Below, one piece after another: positions 23,735 through 32,610 of a stretch of DNA of 49,454 bases. The stretch spans positions 1-49,454 of the forward strand of contig JBKHBT010000014.1 in assembly GCA_046542255.1 (NCBI GenBank). Direction: 5' to 3'. The notes beneath the pieces were generated by a model that was not told the DNA's origin, searched no databases, and saw nothing but the letters and a program-made list of their open reading frames with translations. Each line of letters starts with the position of its first letter. Position 1 is the stretch's first letter. The stretch is from JBKHBT01 sp046542255 (GTDB lineage: Bacteria > UBP14 > UBA6098 > JBKHBT01). The position numbers and the translations under genes were made by a program.

Positions 23735-26140
23735 ATGCCAGAGAATAATTACAAAGCAGAAAATATTAAAGTATTAGAAGGCCTTCAGGCTGTTCGGAAG
23801 CGTCCTGCCATGTATATCGGCTCGACCGGAACAACCGGCCTTCATCACCTTGTTTACGAAGTGGTTGACAATTCCATCGATGAATCACTCGCCGGATTTT
23901 GTGATAGAATCGATGTTTATGTCCATACAGACGGTAGCGTAACAGTTATCGACAATGGCCGTGGAATACCTGTGGATAGACATAAGAAGCATAAGGTACC
24001 AGCAGCCGAATTGGTTATGACCAAGCTTCATGCTGGTGGAAAATTCGACAATAAGACTTATAAGGTCTCAGGTGGGCTGCATGGCGTCGGTGTATCTGTG
24101 GTTAATGCCCTTTCCGAATATCTCGACCTTGAGATTTGGCGCGATGGCAAGGTCTATATGCAAAAATACCGCCGTGGAAACAAAATCACCGAATTCCAAC
24201 AAAAGGGAGATACCAAAAAGCGCGGTACCAAGATTACTTTCAAACCGGATGATGAGATTTTCGAGGCGACCGAGTTCTCCTATGAGGTCCTTGCCGGAAG
24301 AATGCGCGAACTGGCATTTCTTAATAATACAGTTACCATAAATATCACCGAAGAGATAACTGGCAGAAGCAATAAATTCCACTATAAAGGCGGAATTGCC
24401 GAATTTGTAGAATACCTTAATCAGGCCAGAAAGCCGATACATAAAAAACCGGTATATTTCGAAGGCGAATCCGATGATGGAATGATTACTGCCGAAATTT
24501 CACTCCAATACAATGATGGCTATTCGACAAATGTGCTTTCATTCGCAAATAATATCAATACCGTCTCGGGCGGATATCATATGACGGGTTTCAAAGCCGC
24601 TCTTACTCGCTCGATGACCAGATATGCTGAAAATCATCTTCCCAAAAATCAACAGCATCTCAAAATAACCGGAAATGATACCTTAGAAGGCCTGATTGCT
24701 GTCGTGAGTATCAAGATTCCTGAGCCGCAATTTGAAGGACAGACCAAGACGAAGCTCGGTAATCAAGAGGTCAAGGGTATTGTCGAATCACTGGTTTATG
24801 AAAAGCTATCAGAATATCTGGAGGAAAATCCATCCAGTGCCAAAAAAATCCTTAATAAACTCATTGCTGCCAGCCAGGCAAGGGTAGCAGCGCATAGAGC
24901 AAGAGACCTTACCAGAAGAAAGTCCGCGCTCGATTCAGGCGCATTGCCCGGAAAGCTGGCTGATTGCCAGACCAAAGATAAAGAAAATGCCGAAATATTC
25001 CTGGTTGAGGGTGATTCGGCCGGCGGTAGCGCCAAACAGGCTAGAGATAAAAGATTTCAGGCAATTTTGCCCTTGCGGGGTAAGATTCTTAATGTCGAAA
25101 AAGCCAGATATGAGAAAATGCTCGCAAATAATGAAATCAAAGACATGGTCATTGCATTCGGTTGTGGAATTGGCGAAGATGAAATCGATATGGAAAAACT
25201 CCGATATGACAAAATAATCCTCATGACAGATGCCGATGTTGACGGTGCACATATCAGGACTCTTTTGCTTACATTTTTCTTCCGCCATATGAAGCGCCTG
25301 GTCAATAATGGCCACATCTATATCGCTCAGCCGCCTCTTTATAAAGTCAAAGAAGGCAAAAAGGAACAGTATATCAAAGATGAGCTGCAGATGTCGAGAT
25401 ATCTTATAAGAACCGGCAGCAAAGATGCAAAGCTTTTGACAGATTACGGAAATCTCGAGGGTAATTCGCTTCAGAAATTTCTATTTCGTATTGCAAAGCA
25501 TCAAAGGCTTATGGTATTTTTCCTAAAGAGAAATATTCCAGAAGACATTATTGAAACCTTAGCGCTATGGAATGACCTCGATGAAAATCTTCTAAACGAC
25601 ACAGAAAAGCTAAAACAGCAATTAGCAGAAGTCGTAAAAAGAATCGAGCACTTCGGATATGACGTCGAAACCGAAATGCTCTATGATGAGGAACACCTCT
25701 CAAATTACGTCATACTCGGATTTAAGAAAGAAGAGCTGAAACAAACTATTGTAATTTCAGTCGAGTTCTTGCTCCAGCCGGAATTTATCGAGATGAAAAA
25801 GGTTGTCAAGAAACTGGAGTTAATCGCAAGGCCGCCTATTCAAATCGAAAAGAAAGGTGAGATTCATAAATTCGAGAAATATACCGACCTATTGAAATAT
25901 GTAACCGAAGAAGGCCGCAAAGGGAGACATATCCAGCGTTATAAGGGCCTTGGTGAGATGAATCCTAATCAGCTATGGGAAACTACTATGGACCCCGAGA
26001 CAAGGAGATTGCTTCAGGTCAATGTCGAAGATGCTGCCGGTGCGGATTTGATTTTCTCGATCTTGATGGGCGACCAGATACCGAAAAGGCGCGAATTCAT
26101 ACAAAAACATGCTCTGGACGTAGCCGAGCTGGATGTTTAG
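23735..26140 (+). CDS. gyrB: DNA gyrase subunit B
   Basis: GyrB is the ATPase and Toprim subunit of gyrase. The 801-residue protein has the GHKL ATPase motifs EVVDNSIDE, DNGRGIPVD and GGLHGVGVSVVNALS, the Toprim motifs LVEGDSAGGSA and MTDADVDGAHIRTL, and the C-terminal RYKGLGEMNP. Its length and the extra segment (about residues 560-700) between Toprim and the C-terminus match the E. coli-type insert of Gram-negative GyrB. The ATG at 23735 is preferred, with AGGA 7 bases before it; a GTG six bases earlier is in frame but too close to that site. It is the last gene of the replication operon. Confidence 0.96.
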   Translation: MPENNYKAENIKVLEGLQAVRKRPAMYIGSTGTTGLHHLVYEVVDNSIDESLAGFCDRIDVYVHTDGSVTVIDNGRGIPVDRHKKHKVPAAELVMTKLHAGGKFDNKTYKVSGGLHGVGVSVVNALSEYLDLEIWRDGKVYMQKYRRGNKITEFQQKGDTKKRGTKITFKPDDEIFEATEFSYEVLAGRMRELAFLNNTVTINITEEITGRSNKFHYKGGIAEFVEYLNQARKPIHKKPVYFEGESDDGMITAEISLQYNDGYSTNVLSFANNINTVSGGYHMTGFKAALTRSMTRYAENHLPKNQQHLKITGNDTLEGLIAVVSIKIPEPQFEGQTKTKLGNQEVKGIVESLVYEKLSEYLEENPSSAKKILNKLIAASQARVAAHRARDLTRRKSALDSGALPGKLADCQTKDKENAEIFLVEGDSAGGSAKQARDKRFQAILPLRGKILNVEKARYEKMLANNEIKDMVIAFGCGIGEDEIDMEKLRYDKIILMTDADVDGAHIRTLLLTFFFRHMKRLVNNGHIYIAQPPLYKVKEGKKEQYIKDELQMSRYLIRTGSKDAKLLTDYGNLEGNSLQKFLFRIAKHQRLMVFFLKRNIPEDIIETLALWNDLDENLLNDTEKLKQQLAEVVKRIEHFGYDVETEMLYDEEHLSNYVILGFKKEELKQTIVISVEFLLQPEFIEMKKVVKKLELIARPPIQIEKKGEIHKFEKYTDLLKYVTEEGRKGRHIQRYKGLGEMNPNQLWETTMDPETRRLLQVNVEDAAGADLIFSILMGDQIPKRREFIQKHALDVAELDV

Positions 26141-26230
26141 TATTCGATAGCGGTAATTTACGCTAATTGTAAAATTATGCTTTATTATAATATGATTTCG
26201 CCGATTATAATTATATGATTTGGAGGTAAA

Positions 26231-27706
26231 ATGCCCGATGGCAATATTCTGGTAATCGATGATGAACCCGGGATGCGCGAAGGAACTCGACGCATTCTCC
26301 AGCGCGATGATTATGACTGCGACACAGCATCGACTGGCAAAGAAGCTTTAGAGCGTATCAAAGAAAAGACCTATGGTATCTATTTGGTCGATCTGAAGCT
26401 GCCGGATTTCGATGGTTTGGAGCTTGTGAGCAGGTTTATCCAGAACGATCCAGATGCCGTTTGTATTGTTGCCACGGCCTATGCCAATCTTGAGACAGCT
26501 CTCGAAGCAGCCCGTCATGGTGCATACGACTTTCTGGCCAAGCCTTTCACACCGCAGATGCTTCGGCAGGCAGTCAAGCGTGGGCTGGAAAGGCGTGACC
26601 TATTGCTTCAGGCAAGAGAACTTCGCAAAGAGCGCGAAGAAAGGCTTCTCGAGCTTGCAACAGAACGTTCCCGAACAAGAACAATTCTCAATACCCTCCG
26701 TGATGGCGTAATCGTCATAAATAATAATCGTGAACTGGCTCTTATGAATCCTACGGCCCAAAGCCTGCTTGGAATCACCGAGATGAAAATCAGCAAAGAC
26801 TTTATAGAACAGCTTCCCGAATCCGAGCTTCGCGAGAAAATCGCCGAGATACTCGAGAAGGACGATGAAGGCAAGATGCTACGTATGCGCGAAATACCAG
26901 GAATTTCCGAAGGTCAGATGCTTTCTATATATACTGCACCGATTCCGGGCCAGAATTCTCAGGAAGCCGGAAGGACGCTCGTAATTCGCGATATCACTCA
27001 TTGGGCAGAACTCGACCGCGCCAAATCTAATTTCGTCCGGGTTGTGGCTCATGAGGTCAAAGCTCCCATCGGAGCGGTGGTTGGGTTTATCGATTTGATT
27101 CTCAAGGGTTATGTCGAAGACCCGGAAAAGAAGCTCGATTACCTAAAACGAAGCAAAAAGCGCTTGAAAGGCCTTCTGACTATGGTTCTCGATTTGCTTG
27201 CGATAACACGCCAGGAAAGCCCGACATCCTATATGAATTTCGAAAAGGTCGATATCGCCAGCATAATTGACGAAGTTGTCGGTTCTCTGGAATCTTCGGC
27301 AAAAGAAAAGGATGTCGATGTTAAGATGGAACTATCGGATACGCCACAGATATGGGCTGATGAGACAGCAATGGTACAGCTTTTCACCAATCTGGTCTCC
27401 AATGGTATTAAATACAATCGTGATGGCGGCGATTTGATCATCGAATCTAAAGTAGTCGGTTCAGGTGTCGAGATTTCTGTAACAGATAATGGCATTGGCA
27501 TGAAAAAGGATAAACTCCAAAGAATCTGGGAACCATTTTTCCGTGTATCAGATAAAAATACCAAGAAAATATCCGGCACAGGCCTGGGCCTTTCTATAGT
27601 CCGTAGGATCGTTGATAATCACCGCGGCAGAATCGATGTCGATTCGGTAGTCGAAGAGGGCACGACTTTTACTGTCTGGCTACCGATAGAAAGCCAGGAA
27701 GACTGA
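26231..27706 (+). CDS. hybrid signalling protein: receiver-PAS-histidine kinase
   Basis: This 491-residue cytoplasmic protein has a receiver domain at residues 1-120, with phospho-acceptor D54 (VDLKLPDFDGLEL) and the conserved lysine in AKPF. A coiled-coil linker and a PAS-like domain follow (about 150-260, DGVIVINNNRELALMNPTAQ). The HisKA domain has phospho-accepting H274 in VVAHEVKAP. The HATPase domain has N, G1 and G2 boxes (NLVSNGIKYN, DNGIGM, GTGLGLSIV). No membrane segment is present, so it likely receives signals from another kinase or senses a cytoplasmic cue. GGAGG lies 5 bases before the ATG. TATAAT boxes lie at 26186 and 26206 without a convincing -35. No partner response regulator is adjacent. 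Confidence 0.92.
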   Translation: MPDGNILVIDDEPGMREGTRRILQRDDYDCDTASTGKEALERIKEKTYGIYLVDLKLPDFDGLELVSRFIQNDPDAVCIVATAYANLETALEAARHGAYDFLAKPFTPQMLRQAVKRGLERRDLLLQARELRKEREERLLELATERSRTRTILNTLRDGVIVINNNRELALMNPTAQSLLGITEMKISKDFIEQLPESELREKIAEILEKDDEGKMLRMREIPGISEGQMLSIYTAPIPGQNSQEAGRTLVIRDITHWAELDRAKSNFVRVVAHEVKAPIGAVVGFIDLILKGYVEDPEKKLDYLKRSKKRLKGLLTMVLDLLAITRQESPTSYMNFEKVDIASIIDEVVGSLESSAKEKDVDVKMELSDTPQIWADETAMVQLFTNLVSNGIKYNRDGGDLIIESKVVGSGVEISVTDNGIGMKKDKLQRIWEPFFRVSDKNTKKISGTGLGLSIVRRIVDNHRGRIDVDSVVEEGTTFTVWLPIESQED

Positions 27707-27765
27707 ATCTCTGTTAATTCCCTGAAATTTTTTGCCAGTTTGCGCATTTTGCTTACCTTCCCAAT

Positions 27766-28383
27766 ATGAAAAAAGCTAAATTACATAAAAGGATATTTCT
27801 TGCAGCCATAGTATTTATAATTTTGATTGGCGCATATAAATCGACATCATATTTGGCTATTGGCCACCCCGGCCATAATATTGCCATTTTTATCGATGAC
27901 TGGATCGAGTTCTCGCCTGAGTGGGTAGTTTTTTATATTTTGTATTATCCAGGAATAGTTTTACCATTTTTATTTATCAAAAATCAGCATCGGATAATGC
28001 AGCTATTCTGGGGATTTCTATTTGTAATATTTCTCACGGTTCCGTTTTATCTTTTTTTTATAGTCAGAATCGCCCGCCCGGATGTGATTGATAATGGATT
28101 TTTTTCCAGAATAGTAAAATCTATTTTCGCATCTGATGAGCCAGTTAATCTATTTCCGAGCCAGCATGTCGCATTCATCTGGTTAACTGCTTTTATATTT
28201 AATAGAGAAAACCGGATATTCGGCATTGGATATTTTGTATTTGCAGTATTAGTAAGTTTATCGACTGTCTTTATCAAGCAACACTATTTTTTGGATATTC
28301 CTTCTGGCATTGCTATCGCAATTCTTTCATATTATTTGTCGAAATTCATAAGTGAACAATATATTAAGCATTCTTTACAATAA
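27766..28383 (+). CDS. PAP2-family membrane phosphatase/phosphotransferase
   Basis: This 205-residue protein has about five to six transmembrane helices. The PAP2 catalytic motifs appear in altered form: the central motif is PSQHVAF where PSGH is usual, and the last is STVFIKQHYFLD, matching SR(x)nHxxxD with the arginine replaced. This form resembles the inositol-phosphotransferase (Aur1-like, PAP2_3) branch, which acts on lipid head groups. Active-site histidines in PSQH and KQH are present. No Shine-Dalgarno site precedes the ATG, so the start is uncertain. It is probably monocistronic, convergent to the structured RNA that ends just downstream. Confidence 0.78.
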   Translation: MKKAKLHKRIFLAAIVFIILIGAYKSTSYLAIGHPGHNIAIFIDDWIEFSPEWVVFYILYYPGIVLPFLFIKNQHRIMQLFWGFLFVIFLTVPFYLFFIVRIARPDVIDNGFFSRIVKSIFASDEPVNLFPSQHVAFIWLTAFIFNRENRIFGIGYFVFAVLVSLSTVFIKQHYFLDIPSGIAIAILSYYLSKFISEQYIKHSLQ

Positions 28384-28437
28384 TTATTTTACTGGCCATC
28401 GTCAGTAAGCAGTGTGTGATATATTTCACGTTCACCT

Positions 28438-28468
28438 AAAAAAAATGGGAGCCATTAATAGGCCCCCA
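28438..28468 (-). terminator. intrinsic terminator of the minus-strand RNA
   Basis: On the minus strand TGGGGGCC (28468-28461) pairs with GGCTCCCA (28453-28446) with one G-U pair, followed by eight T residues (28445-28438). On the plus strand that pair would be an A-C mismatch, so the terminator works leftwards. Confidence 0.85.
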
Positions 28469-28670
28469 AATCTCTTAGAACATGAATCCCAGAGTCACAT
28501 AACTCATTAAATTTCAATAAATTGCCAGACAGAACGGAATGTAGTAGTGATTGAGAAAGGGTGTTGTAAAAAAAGAAGCGATGAAAGGATTTTCGGATAA
28601 GACAATTTATCTTTTCCCCTGCTCTGGGAGGATTCACATTTCAAAGAAGCGAATTAGGTAATTCTAACTT
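28438..28670 (-). ncRNA. structured non-coding RNA, possibly 6S-like
   Basis: The transcript, about 230 bases, is inferred from a promoter, a terminator and internal pairing. Its 5' part (28640-28622) and 3' part (28494-28479) form a closing helix of 16 pairs with one 3-base bulge. Further in, GATAAATTGTC (28611-28601) pairs with GGCAATTTATT (28526-28516), 11 pairs including two G-U. Wobble pairs in both helices work only in minus-strand RNA. An open internal loop separates the helices. A long closing stem, bubble and inner stem recall 6S RNA, but I cannot confirm that family. No tmRNA, SRP or RNase P signature is visible. A 60-codon open frame inside (28455-28637) has no ribosome site. Confidence 0.6.
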
Positions 28671-28676
28671 GTTTAC

Positions 28677-28704
28677 AAAGTACTACAATTATTGGATATG
28701 TCAA
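28677..28704 (-). promoter_or_regulatory. promoter of the structured RNA
   Basis: Minus strand: a perfect TTGACA (28704-28699), a 16-base spacer, then TACTTT (28682-28677), a weak -10 box. The start would be near 28670. Confidence 0.5.
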
Positions 28705-29151
28705 GAGAAAATATAACTTTTCCGATAATTTTATAAAAAAATGGCAAAAGCAACTGTCGATTTAGTCATGTGAAAATAATAACATTTGTAATCTAATTAT
28801 CGTTGTTTTAGTGTCTATCTATTAGCATATGCCCACCATGTAGTTTAATATATTATATTTTTGTATGTTCTTTTAATATTTTTGTAAAGCCATGAAAATC
28901 GAACGGAAATTTTTGATTAAAATATATTTCAAAAATTCCTTGCCATATAACATATCCAGCATATATTAAAACTTGTTTTGCCCTAATCAACCCAACTTCC
29001 GGACGTCTTTCAAACGGCACGTTCCTGCTGATTATGTCCGGTTGTAAAAAAGGCAAATACGGGAACTTATGTATCTTGCATAGTTCCCGTTACTATTTTA
29101 CATATCCAGTATTTTTATTTTCACCTTATCTATTAAAATCATACTAAATTC
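28705..29151. other. AT-rich spacer with hairpin and orphan open frame
   Basis: It holds a hairpin (ACGGGAACT at 29059-29067 with AGTTCCCGT at 29082-29090). On the minus strand a 67-codon open frame (28853-29056) has a non-random-looking N-terminus (QPDIISRNVPFERRPEVGL) but no ribosome site or recognised homology. It may be a relic or a repeat fragment. Nothing else is seen. Confidence 0.4.
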
Positions 29152-29222
29152 CTCGATTCTGTTTTTATCGGAATATTATATGTCCTATTTGTCTAATATT
29201 AAGCAACTTATTGCTTTGAATG
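29152..29222 (+). repeat. dispersed repeat family 1, copy C (left end only)
   Basis: CTCGATTCTGTTTTTATCGG, then CTATTTG, TAATATTAAGCAACTTAT and a GTTTT-like end, matches the left ends of copies A (19781) and B (47423). The right half is absent or too diverged to see, so it is a truncated copy. Confidence 0.5.
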
Positions 29223-29479
29223 CTTACCGATGTATGTTTTTAGGCATATGCAAGCTTCTCTCACATCTTCGCCAGATGTAATATTCAAAAGCCGTTTTCG
29301 ATATTGCGGATATTGATTATTTGGATTTTGAAACTGCACGAAAACAAAAGCAATCGTTTAATTAGTAACATTTCGTTGTGAATGGCATATTCACCAATTA
29401 AACATATCAGCTTAATTAGCATTTAATCTGAATATATATTTTATATTTGAAAGGGTTTGAAATTCTATTGGAGGCAAAT

Positions 29480-31846
29480 ATGTTGAAAGCCGATCTTCAT
29501 GTTCATTCAAAATTTTCCGACCATCCGGATGAATGGTTTCTTCAGAGACTCGGGGCAAATGAATGCTATACCGAACCAGAATTTATTTATAAACAAGCCA
29601 AAGAAAAAGGCATGGACTTTGTTACCATTACTGATCACAATGATATTCGTGGGGCAGTCTATCTGGCAGAAAAATACGATGATGCCATAGTTGGAGTCGA
29701 ATCTACTGTATATTTTCCCGAAGACGGTTGCAAAGTGCATGTGCTTTTATATGGGCTTAATCAAAAACAATTCGAAGAAATAAATGATATTCGTGAGAAT
29801 ATTTACCGGTTTAGAGATTATATCAAAAATGAGAATCTGGCATATTCTGTGGCACATGCTACATATTCTGTAAATGGCAAACTAAGCGTGAGTCATCTCG
29901 AGAGGCTTGTGCTGCTTTTCGATGTCTTCGAAAGCATAAATGGCGGCCGCAATAAAATCAATAATAATGGTTGGATAGAGATAATAGAATCACTTAATCG
30001 AGATGTAATAGAAAAATTCCAGGCAAAACACAATATCGAGCCATTGGGGCCTACGCCATGGATAAAAGGTTTCACTGGCGGCTCGGATGATCATGGCGGA
30101 ATATTTATTGCTCAAACCTGGACAGAATCCAGTGCTAATACAAAAGAGCAATTTATTAAGAGCATCAAAAACAAAGCTACATTAGGCAAAGGCCGGCATA
30201 ATGATTTCCAATCTCTGGCTTTCACAATTTATAAGATTGCTTATGAATTCTCCAAAAGAAAAAGCGGTAATCTTTCACAATCGATATTTCACAAAATGAC
30301 ACAAACGCTTTTCGAACAAAAGCAGCTTTCAATAGCCGACAGGATGAAACTCTATAGACTTAAATCATCATCGGCGAAAAGTGGACATAGGATTACAAAA
30401 GCACTGGTCAACCTTATCGAAAATATCAAAAATAATAGCGATAAGTCGCTTGGCGATAAGCTCGATGTGCTCTATGATGATATAGCCATCATCACAGATG
30501 AATTTTTTATGACCCTATTGGAATCATTGGAAGAAGACATAAAAAGCGGAAATATTCCCGAAATAATAAAAAACCTATCCGCTTCTATTCCTGGTGTATT
30601 TTTATCTATTCCATTTTTTACGACATTATCTCATCTTTACAGCACGCGCGAGATAATTTCCGAGATGAAAGAAAATATCGGAGCTAGGCAAAATAGAAAG
30701 ACAAAACGCGTTTTGTGGTTCTCTGATACACTCACAGATACAAATGGCGTTTCGGTAACGCTGAAAAAAGTCGGATGGCTGGCTCATAAAGAAAATTATG
30801 ATATTACATTAGTTTCTTCGCTTGCGCCAGAGCAGCTCTCGGATGATATACCGCCAAATTTCATAAACCTGCCTTATATGTACAGTTTCAAACTGCCTTC
30901 ATACGATACATATCTTATGAAAATACCATCGCCGCTCGCTTCATTGAAGATATTGTATGATTATGAACCAGATGACATTATTCTATCGACTCCTGGCCCG
31001 GTTGCATTGATGGGCCTTCTGGCTGCCAAACTCATGAGCACAAAATCGATAGGGATCTATCATACCGATTTCACACTTCAGGCTGCGAGTATTACCAAAG
31101 ATGAAAGCATAGGCGAGGTCTTCGAACACTATACAAGATGGTTCTTCAAGGCTTGTGATGAGATTCAGGTTACAAGCGAAGAATATATCAGAATACTCGA
31201 AATGCGCGGCTTTGATAAAAAAGTTATGACCGTATTCGACCATGGTATCGATGCCGAACTTTTCAGAAAGAAGCCACTTACCGATGAAGCAGCTAAATTC
31301 ATAGTTAAGAAAGATGGTATCGATCTGCTCTTTACAGGAAGGTTATCGCGCGATAAGAACCTCGATTTCTTGCTCGATGTCTATAAGAGGATTATCGATA
31401 ATTATCGTCCGGATATAAATTTGCTTTTTGTTGGCGATGGCCCGTATTTAGAAGAATTTGAAGAGAAAGCGCGTCATTTTGACCGTGTAAAATGCACCGG
31501 TGGGCTAAATCGTGAAATGCTTCCGGAGCTATATGCCAATTCAGACATCTTTGTATTCCCGAGTAATACAGATACTTTCGGCATGGTAGTCTTAGAGGCG
31601 CAGGCTTGTGAGACTCCGGTTATCGTTTCGGATATTGGAGGCCCTCAGCGAATAGCACATCACCAAAAAACAGGCTTGATTGCAAAAGCTGACGATATCG
31701 ATGATTGGTATGAAAAGATCATCAAGATCATCGAAATGAAAGAAAATCAGCCAGAAGAATTCGAGACCATGAAGAAGCTATCTCGAAAACTTGCAATCGA
31801 ACGATATGATTGGCGAAAAGTCATGGATGATATCGTAAAGCCGTAA
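29480..31846 (+). CDS. PHP-domain phosphoesterase fused to a GT4-type glycosyltransferase
   Basis: This 788-residue two-enzyme fusion joins an N-terminal PHP metal-dependent phosphoesterase (residues about 1-240; metal ligands in DLHVHSKFSD, TITDHND and GSDDHG) to a C-terminal GT-B glycosyltransferase (residues about 415-788). The transferase shows LLFTGRLSRDKN, FVGDGP, and the donor-site region PSNTDTFGMVVLEAQA. A helical linker separates them. The TDTFG form is typical of the sulfoquinovosyl/glycolipid branch of GT4. The start at 29480 is chosen because GGAGG lies 5 bases before the ATG. It stands alone. A plausible reading is that the phosphatase removes a phosphate from a sugar-phosphate or lipid product of the transferase. 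Substrates are unknown. Confidence 0.85.
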   Translation: MLKADLHVHSKFSDHPDEWFLQRLGANECYTEPEFIYKQAKEKGMDFVTITDHNDIRGAVYLAEKYDDAIVGVESTVYFPEDGCKVHVLLYGLNQKQFEEINDIRENIYRFRDYIKNENLAYSVAHATYSVNGKLSVSHLERLVLLFDVFESINGGRNKINNNGWIEIIESLNRDVIEKFQAKHNIEPLGPTPWIKGFTGGSDDHGGIFIAQTWTESSANTKEQFIKSIKNKATLGKGRHNDFQSLAFTIYKIAYEFSKRKSGNLSQSIFHKMTQTLFEQKQLSIADRMKLYRLKSSSAKSGHRITKALVNLIENIKNNSDKSLGDKLDVLYDDIAIITDEFFMTLLESLEEDIKSGNIPEIIKNLSASIPGVFLSIPFFTTLSHLYSTREIISEMKENIGARQNRKTKRVLWFSDTLTDTNGVSVTLKKVGWLAHKENYDITLVSSLAPEQLSDDIPPNFINLPYMYSFKLPSYDTYLMKIPSPLASLKILYDYEPDDIILSTPGPVALMGLLAAKLMSTKSIGIYHTDFTLQAASITKDESIGEVFEHYTRWFFKACDEIQVTSEEYIRILEMRGFDKKVMTVFDHGIDAELFRKKPLTDEAAKFIVKKDGIDLLFTGRLSRDKNLDFLLDVYKRIIDNYRPDINLLFVGDGPYLEEFEEKARHFDRVKCTGGLNREMLPELYANSDIFVFPSNTDTFGMVVLEAQACETPVIVSDIGGPQRIAHHQKTGLIAKADDIDDWYEKIIKIIEMKENQPEEFETMKKLSRKLAIERYDWRKVMDDIVKP

Positions 31847-31980
31847 TATTTCAAACAAAGAAAAACAAGGGTAATGAATGCTCAAGATGCATCAAAAGCA
31901 GTTCGCACAGAATTATCGATTTGATTTATGCGTTTTTAGTGCTCTGTTCACATATTTGAGTTAAAGGCAAATTTCTTCCC

Positions 31981-32014
31981 AAAAAAAAGCCCGAAAGAAA
32001 TTCTTCGGGCTTTC
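31981..32014 (-). terminator. intrinsic terminator after ssb
   Basis: AAAGCCCG (31986-31993) pairs with CGGGCTTT (32006-32013). On the minus strand eight T residues follow. It may also stop plus-strand transcription from the PHP-glycosyltransferase gene, though less strongly. Confidence 0.8.
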
Positions 32015-32038
32015 TAAATTTATATGTACTAATAGATT

Positions 32039-32500
32039 CTAGAATGGAACATCGTCTTCTGTTCCAGAATAATCATCGACAAAATCATTTTTATTATTTT
32101 GCTCGGGCTGCTGTTGATTCTGTTGCTGGTTCTGCTGCGGACGGTTCTGCGAATAGTTCTGCTGTTGATTGCTGTCGCGTTTTTCGAGGAATTGGACACG
32201 ATTTGCGATTATATCGGTATAACTTCTTTTGATGCCGTCTTTGTCTTCGAATCGATTGTAATGAATTCTGCCATCGACATATATCAACATGCCTTTGTGG
32301 ACATAATTCCTCATCGTTTCTGCTGTTTTGCCAAATGTAGTAATTCTGTGCCATTCTGTTTCATCTATCCAATTCCCGGCCTGGTCTTTTCTGCGTCGAT
32401 TTGTCGCCAGGCTAAAATTGGCGACCATAGTTCCCGAAGGAAGATTTCTAATTTCTGGATCCTGGCCAACTCGGCCGATCAAAGTTACTTTATTAACCAT
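32039..32500 (-). CDS. ssb: single-stranded DNA-binding protein
   Basis: SSB coats single-stranded DNA and recruits repair and replication enzymes. The 153-residue protein has an N-terminal OB fold (MVNKVTLIGRVGQDPEI, ATNRRRKDQAGNW, EWHRITTFGKTAE). Its flexible linker is very rich in glutamine and asparagine. The C-terminus is the acidic tip DDVPF, the partner-binding end. AGGAGG lies 4 bases before the ATG. The gene is followed by its own terminator and separated from ddl by 110 bases; I could not fix a promoter with confidence. Confidence 0.96.
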   Translation of the reverse strand: MVNKVTLIGRVGQDPEIRNLPSGTMVANFSLATNRRRKDQAGNWIDETEWHRITTFGKTAETMRNYVHKGMLIYVDGRIHYNRFEDKDGIKRSYTDIIANRVQFLEKRDSNQQQNYSQNRPQQNQQQNQQQPEQNNKNDFVDDYSGTEDDVPF

Positions 32501-32610
32501 ATTTCCTCCTTAATATTTATACAAAATTAATACATTTTTTTTAATTACACAAGTTAAGAATTTGCAGATTTAGTTGTTTCGATGTTTAATAATCAAGAAG
32601 AAAAGATATA

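Noticed and set aside
28455..28637. 60-codon frame inside the minus-strand RNA region
   Set aside because: No ribosome site precedes it, and its bases are better explained by the paired helices and terminator of a non-coding RNA.
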